A DNA stretch of 64,000 nucleotides from assembly GCA_021413925.1 (NCBI GenBank), contig JAIOPL010000006.1, forward strand, positions 173,116 through 237,115, in the 5' to 3' direction. This DNA is from Verrucomicrobiota bacterium. GTDB taxonomy: Bacteria; Verrucomicrobiota; Verrucomicrobiia; Chthoniobacterales; UBA6821. The notes under the pieces were generated by a model. It did not search any database. It worked only from the letters and a program-made list of their open reading frames with translations, and was not told where the DNA came from. Positions 60,206-64,000 of the stretch are shown piece after piece (the first letter of the stretch is position 1; every line of letters begins with the position of its first letter). The position numbers were made by a program, and so were the translations under genes.

Positions 60206-60979
60206 TCAAAAATAGCCTCCCTTTTTCGTGATCTGCTGGATGGTCTCGCCCTTGGCGACCCAGCTGAAGATTTTCTTTTCGTTGGCCAGGATCTCCTCGG
60301 CGCGCAGAAGCACATCGTAGGCGATGTCGCGCGGCACACAGACCACGCCGTCGCAATCGGCGAGAATGACATCGCCGGGCTTGATGAGCACATCACCGAT
60401 CTGGATCGGGATCTGGTAGTGCGTGATGAGGCAGCGGCCGAGCGAGCCGTTCGGGATGCGGTGCTTGTAGTAGAGCGGGAAGGGCTTTTCCAGAATCTGC
60501 TTCGTGTCGCGGATGCCGCCGTCGATGCAGGCGGCGCGGACTCCCTTGCCGTATGCCGTCGCGGTCATGACGCCGCCCCAGAGGGTCGCCTTCTCGTCGT
60601 GGGATGTGTCCCACATCACGAACGAATCGGGATTCATCGCATCCAGCATCTCCGTGCGGAAGGTCATCTCGCCGGTGATCTTCACGTTCGGCGCGCTCTT
60701 CACGGTGAAGGCGATGCCGGCCACCACATCGCTGTCGCGCAGGGGCCGCATGTATCCCGGCAACGCCTGATCGAGCAGGGCGAATTCGCGGAGCACATCG
60801 CTGATGGCCCCCGTGTAGATCTGTTCATAGCGGCCGAGGAGTTCCTTCACCGGCACGGGGAACGGCTTTGTCGAGACGGACTCGCGCTCGGCGATGAGCT
60901 TCTCGAGTTTCATCATCTTCGCCTCCTGCTGAAGCAGGCTGGGTTTCTTTTTGGGTGTCTTTTTGGGTGTCTTTTTCAT
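60206..60979 (-). CDS. RraA-like aldolase/decarboxylase family protein
   Basis: Start at 60979 overlaps the uxuA stop by ATGA; 257 aa. After a lysine-rich start made of KKTP repeats (residues 2-12) the RraA/HMG-aldolase fold follows: YTGAISDVLREFALLDQALPG, TLWGGVMTATAYGKGV, the substrate-binding G-x-R-D in ACIDGGIRDTKQI, and ILADCDGVVCVPRDI. In the family this G-G-x-R-D loop binds a keto acid in class II pyruvate aldolases such as 4-hydroxy-4-methyl-2-oxoglutarate aldolase; other members inhibit RNase E. Between uxuA and uxaC, a keto-acid role in hexuronate breakdown is the natural guess, since no KDG kinase or aldolase gene was recognised nearby. Cytoplasmic. Confidence 0.82.
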   Translation of the reverse strand: MKKTPKKTPKKKPSLLQQEAKMMKLEKLIAERESVSTKPFPVPVKELLGRYEQIYTGAISDVLREFALLDQALPGYMRPLRDSDVVAGIAFTVKSAPNVKITGEMTFRTEMLDAMNPDSFVMWDTSHDEKATLWGGVMTATAYGKGVRAACIDGGIRDTKQILEKPFPLYYKHRIPNGSLGRCLITHYQIPIQIGDVLIKPGDVILADCDGVVCVPRDIAYDVLLRAEEILANEKKIFSWVAKGETIQQITKKGGYF

Positions 60980-61932
60980 TGGAAAGGAATCTTGAGTGCC
61001 TGCAGGGCCCCTTTGAGGTAGCCGGTGGCGAACAGGCGGCCGAGCGCGCCGTAGCTCGGCTGGGAGTTGTCCTCGCCCGCCATCGTGGGAACATGGTCCA
61101 CGCGGACAGGACCGGTGAAACCGGCGTCGTGATACAACTTCAACATGGCCGGCATGTCGGTCGGTCCGTCGTCGTGGAATGTCTCCTCGAACCGTTCGGC
61201 GGTGCCGCGCACATCGCGGAAGTGGACAAACACGATGCGGTCCGCCCAGCGGCGCACGAGCGGTTCCAGTTCGCCGTCCATCAGCCTGAAGTTCGCCTGG
61301 CAAAACGTGATGCCGTGGCTGGGGCTCTCCGACAACGCGAGGGCGCGGTCGAAGCCTTCCGCTTGGCACAGGATGCGTCCCATGCCGCGCACGAGCGGCA
61401 ACGGCGGATCGTCGGGGTGCATCCCCATCTTCACGCCCGCCGCCTCGGCGGTCGGCAGAACGCGCGTGATGAAATACTCGTAGTTCTCCCACACCTGCTC
61501 CGCCGTGAGGCCGGTCTCGGTGGGCGGCACATCGTCGAGGTTGAACTCGGTGACCATCGCGCCGCCACGGGAGGGCAGGTCGGTCCGTGTCCGGTGCCAA
61601 CCGATGCCCGCCATGAAATTGTAGCAGAGCAGCGGAATGCCAAGCTCGCCCATGTTGCGCAACATTTGCCGGTAACGCTCGATGTCCTCATCGCGCCCGG
61701 GCAACCCGAGCTTGATGCGCGACATGTCGAACTGGTCGCCCTCCAGCCCATAAAGCATGAAACCGGCCTCGACGAAACGATTTTGAATCGTCCGCAGGGA
61801 CTCGATATCCCACGGCGGGTTCATGCCGGTGAGTTCCGGCGCGCACTTGCAGATGGCATGGCGGATGCCGACCTGCCGGGCCAGGGACCACAGCAGGTTC
61901 GGCTCCGCGGGGAGAAAATCAGCGAGGATCAT
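60976..61932 (-). CDS. uxuA: Mannonate dehydratase
   Basis: The 318-aa product is a TIM-barrel mannonate dehydratase: GIPLLCYNFMAGIGWHRT, GVKMGMHPDDPPLPLVRG, GITFCQANFRLM, DRIVFVHFRDVRGT and VRVDHVPTMAGE match UxuA metal and substrate residues (His, Cys, His, Asp-His series). It dehydrates D-mannonate to 2-keto-3-deoxy-D-gluconate. It is shorter than E. coli UxuA (394 aa) but similar to many from other phyla. It is followed by the RraA-like gene with an ATGA overlap. AAGGGG lies about ten bases upstream of the ATG as a weak ribosome-binding site. Cytoplasmic. Confidence 0.92.
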   Translation of the reverse strand: MILADFLPAEPNLLWSLARQVGIRHAICKCAPELTGMNPPWDIESLRTIQNRFVEAGFMLYGLEGDQFDMSRIKLGLPGRDEDIERYRQMLRNMGELGIPLLCYNFMAGIGWHRTRTDLPSRGGAMVTEFNLDDVPPTETGLTAEQVWENYEYFITRVLPTAEAAGVKMGMHPDDPPLPLVRGMGRILCQAEGFDRALALSESPSHGITFCQANFRLMDGELEPLVRRWADRIVFVHFRDVRGTAERFEETFHDDGPTDMPAMLKLYHDAGFTGPVRVDHVPTMAGEDNSQPSYGALGRLFATGYLKGALQALKIPFQ

Positions 61933-61997
61933 TGTTTTTCAACCCCTTCATGGCCTTCGCGCGTCCCGGTTTGAATGCACCGTTCATCACGGGTGGT

Positions 61998-62996
61998 TCA
62001 GGCGGTGCCTTGTCCCTTGTAGTTGGCCGGGCTTCCCAGGAACCATCCGAGGCCGAACGGCTCGCCAAACGGGCGGTAGGGCACCATGTCGGCGATCGCA
62101 TCGAGGCGGGCGATAATGTCGGCCGGCAGCGGACCTGCGGCGGATGCGGCGGCATTTTGCTGCACCTCGGCCGAGGACTTCGCGCCCATGAGCACGCAAT
62201 GGATATCCGGATGGCTCAGGAGAAAACGGATGCCGAGCTCCGGCAGCGAGAGTCCGCACTCGTCGGAGAACGCGTAGAGTTTCTGGAATTGCTCGCGGCG
62301 CATCTTCGAGAGCCAGTAGGCCTCCGGGGACGCGATCTGCTCATCATAGCGCCGGGAGAGGGCGCCCTGCTGGAGCGGGGAACCGACGATGATTCCCATG
62401 TTCGCCGCCTTTGCGGCAGGGATCACTTCGAGCGCGGCCTCGCGGTAGAGCAGGCTGTAGTTGTAGGCGGTGAGCAGCACGTCGAATTTGCCGCTGCGGC
62501 AGAGGTGCGCCATTTCGGTGGTCGTGGTTCCACCGAGACCGGTGTGAAGGATTTTCCCCTCGGCCTTCAACTCGTCAAGGAGTTCCAGCACAGGTCCCTC
62601 GACATTCACTATGTTCGTCCACCAGTCGTATTGGCCGGGGCGGTCGGGCTCGTGGATCATCAGGATGTCAATGCAATCGCGGCCCAACTGGCGGAGGCTC
62701 TCCTCCACGCTGGTGCGCAGGCTGGCTTTGTCCTGCGGAAGAAACGGGGTCGGACGCCCGCCCAGCTTCGTGGAGAGGATGACCGGCTTCTGGATCCCCT
62801 CGAGCGCCTTGCCGAGGACCTCCTCGCTGTTGCCGTAACCGGGTGCGGTGTCGATGTAGTTGATGCCGATATCGAGAGCGCTGGCGACGGCTTTCTTGGC
62901 CTCATCCAGTTCGGCGGCAAAGGAGGCGACGAAAAGGCCTCCGAATCCGATTCGGCTCACTTCAAGGCCTGTCCGGCCCAATGTTGCGGTTTGCAT
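61998..62996 (-). CDS. Aldo/keto reductase
   Basis: The 332-aa product is a typical AKR: catalytic tetrad D49 and Y54 in NYIDTAPGYGNSEEV, K77 in ILSTKLGG and H115 in DILMIHEPD. The N-terminus MQTATLGRTGLEVSRIGFGG is standard and VGSPLQQGALS, HCVLMGAKSSAEVQQN form the NAD(P)-binding end. It may act on a sugar released by the locus (galactose, fucose and similar AKRs exist), but the family is broad. It is the first gene of the long minus-strand run, 65 bases before uxuA; the promoter for the run should be in 62997-63190, where no strong consensus is obvious. Confidence 0.88.
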   Translation of the reverse strand: MQTATLGRTGLEVSRIGFGGLFVASFAAELDEAKKAVASALDIGINYIDTAPGYGNSEEVLGKALEGIQKPVILSTKLGGRPTPFLPQDKASLRTSVEESLRQLGRDCIDILMIHEPDRPGQYDWWTNIVNVEGPVLELLDELKAEGKILHTGLGGTTTTEMAHLCRSGKFDVLLTAYNYSLLYREAALEVIPAAKAANMGIIVGSPLQQGALSRRYDEQIASPEAYWLSKMRREQFQKLYAFSDECGLSLPELGIRFLLSHPDIHCVLMGAKSSAEVQQNAAASAAGPLPADIIARLDAIADMVPYRPFGEPFGLGWFLGSPANYKGQGTA

Positions 62997-63190
62997 GGTT
63001 TGGTTAATGTTGTTTGTTGAAGGTTTGGTCAGGCAGGGTCATGCCGATGGGGGCCGGCCTGTTTTTACGAAAAACCCTCTTCGCGTTGGAAGGGGGGTTC
63101 CAGAAAACCCGCATCAAGAAAGAATGCCTCCGTGATGATGGTGATTGCCAGTTTTTTAACGCGGATTTTGCAATGAAACCGGGTAAAGAA

Positions 63191-63232
63191 GTCGAAGGTC
63201 GAGCGTCGAGCGTCGAGCGTCGAGCGTCGAGT
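63191..63232. repeat. 7-bp tandem repeat (GAGCGTC)
   Basis: About five head-to-tail heptamers after one GAAGGTC unit, upstream of the aldo/keto reductase gene. Confidence 0.75.
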
Positions 63233-63350
63233 CGCGGGCTTGGAAGGAGCCGAACAAAAAGACCTGGAATCTGCAGTTTTCACCAGCGAGCCCTTGGTCC
63301 CGAGGGGAAGCATGGGACTTAGGAGATAGGAGCTGGGATGATTTTTAGCT

Positions 63351-63401
63351 CTACGCCGAGTGCCTGGGGAGGCACGGCGTAGCCTATGCGATGACGCATA
63401 G
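63351..63401. repeat. Pair of intergenic hairpins
   Basis: CTACGCCG (63351-63358) pairs with CGGCGTAG (63375-63382), with inner TGCC/GGCA; then CTATGCG (63384-63390) pairs with CGCATAG (63395-63401). Function unknown. Confidence 0.55.
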
Positions 63402-63421
63402 CCCGCAAGGGATCGGATCGC

Positions 63422-63510
63422 CGGAGCGATTGAAGCAATGCGGGATCAGATTATTCACCACGAAGGGGGATCCAAGGGCAATCCAAGGAGGCAGCCAAAG
63501 GAGGGGAAAG
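63422..63510. repeat. 90-bp dispersed repeat, copy B
   Basis: Shares GATCAGATTATTCACCACGA and the following segment with 29270-29360, with few mismatches. Confidence 0.7.
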
Positions 63511-63561
63511 AGGGGCATGGGCTCCGTGACTCGGAGCTTTGCTGAGGGATGGATCACCTCT

Positions 63562-63621
63562 GCAAGCGAGCTTGCGAGAGTGATCCCACACTCAGCCTCC
63601 AACCCAGCGCGATGCGCTGGG
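63562..63621. repeat. Two-hairpin dispersed element, copy B
   Basis: GCAAGCGAGCTTGC (63562-63575), then GAGAGTGATCCCAC, then CCCAGCGC-GAT-GCGCTGGG (63603-63621). The order and loop agree with 55488-55542; stem bases differ but pair in both. Confidence 0.6.
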
Positions 63622-63851
63622 TACCATGCCTGTATTTCGCTAACAGCCTTCAGCCTTCAGTCTAAAAGACTAGTTTCCGTCCTCTTGTATCTCGGCTGTG
63701 TCCTCTGTGGTTTAAAAATCCCCTAAAAAGATTCCTTCTTGCATCCCTTCGTGTGCTTCGTGTCCTTCGTGGTTTAAAAAATGCAGTCTTCCGCCTTTCT
63801 CCCAACAGCCCAACAACCCCACACCAACAAGCAATCAGCAATCAGCAATCT

Positions 63852-64000
63852 GAAGGTCGAAGGTCGAAGGTCGAAGGTCGAGGGTCGAGGGTCGAAGGTC
63901 GAAGGTCGAAGGTCGAAGGTCGAAGGTCGAAGGTCGAAGGTCGAAGGTCGAAGGTCGAAGGTCGAAGGTCGAAGGTCGATGGGCGAAGGACCAAGGTCGA
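63852..64000. repeat. Long 7-bp tandem array (AAGGTCG), continues past window
   Basis: About 21 heptamers, mostly AAGGTCG with a few AGGGTCG variants; the last copies near 63979-64000 are degraded. Same family as the short arrays at 2627, 3551, 25172 and 63191. Confidence 0.9.

Larger units (their letters stand above)
62997..64000. other. 1-kb gene-free region crowded with repeats
   Basis: No protein or RNA gene was recognised. From left to right there are the presumed promoter of the 33.5-kb minus-strand run, a GAGCGTC heptamer array (63191-63232), two hairpins (63351-63401), a 90-bp dispersed repeat (63422-63510), a two-hairpin element (63562-63621), AT-rich text around 63700-63780 (TCGTGTCCTTCGTGG), and a long AAGGTCG array up to the window edge. 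Confidence 0.7.

Noticed and set aside
61919..61987. 22-codon frame overlapping the uxuA start
   Set aside because: It has no similarity to any tail in the window and its end lies inside uxuA by 14 bases; it is more likely a chance frame than a relic or leader.
21132..63170. Identical 13-mer AACGCGGATTTTG at 21132-21144 and 63158-63170 as a common operator
   Set aside because: A 13-base match between two places is expected by chance in 64 kb, one copy touches the start codon region of its gene, and no third copy was found upstream of the other operons.
63852..64000. CRISPR-like look of the repeat array
   Set aside because: Units are 7 bp, directly abutting and without spacers, and no cas gene is present.

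Overview
The window looks like chromosomal DNA of a Verrucomicrobiota-type bacterium (PVC group). The evidence is a large autotransporter-type beta-strand-repeat protein, dozens of glycoside hydrolases without any SusC/SusD pair, sulfatase plus radical-SAM sulfatase maturase, high GC, weak Shine-Dalgarno use, and intergenic DNA crowded with REP-like hairpins and 7-bp tandem repeats. The taxonomic call is an inference; no rRNA or tRNA gene was seen.

Layout. 1-4690 is an accessory island: the 5' part of a secreted repeat protein, two type II toxin-antitoxin pairs (FitAB/VapBC type and Phd-PIN type), and a Y1/HUH REP-associated transposase surrounded by six copies of a CCAACGGG/CCCGTTGG hairpin. 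4694-11155 (+) is a four-gene exopolysaccharide O-acetylation operon: one MBOAT (AlgI-like) and three SGNH AlgJ/AlgX-like proteins. 11366-14644 (-) holds an esterase-like gene and a GH2 beta-mannosidase. A 396-bp TTAA-ended MITE-like element follows. 15380-25082 (-) is a glycan operon: a large secreted CBM9/DUF6067-like protein, a GH63-like enzyme, a GH36-like enzyme and an MFS sugar transporter. 25367-29163 (+) is divergent from it: GH43 and GH36.

29444-62996 is a 33.5-kb run of genes all on the minus strand, many joined by ATGA overlaps. Reading in the direction of transcription: aldo/keto reductase, mannonate dehydratase (UxuA), RraA-like protein, a glycosidase relic, UxaC, an SDR (probable mannonate/fructuronate oxidoreductase), a hexuronate-type MFS carrier, a SASA-family acetylesterase, a gene relic, GH29 fucosidase, a cellulase-like TIM barrel, GH20, GH3, a sulfatase relic, anSME maturase, two near-identical ~880-aa secreted proteins, a TIM-barrel protein, a Zn alcohol dehydrogenase, a sulfatase, an SGNH hydrolase, an FAD oxidoreductase, a GH39-like enzyme and a GHL6-like enzyme. 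Together these would remove sulfate, acetyl, fucose, hexosamine and other sugars from a complex sulfated glycan and feed uronic acids through mannonate to 2-keto-3-deoxygluconate. No transcription factor was recognised anywhere in the window. The actual substrate is not decided by sequence alone.

The most interesting structural signals are three short relics inside the minus-strand glycan run that look like internally deleted or truncated genes (one is unmistakably head-to-tail of the ~880-aa family), the mosaic identity of the two ~880-aa paralogs, the transposase with its REP hairpins, a two-hairpin intergenic element with compensatory stem changes, and heptamer repeats that run into the signal-peptide codons of the autotransporter-like gene.
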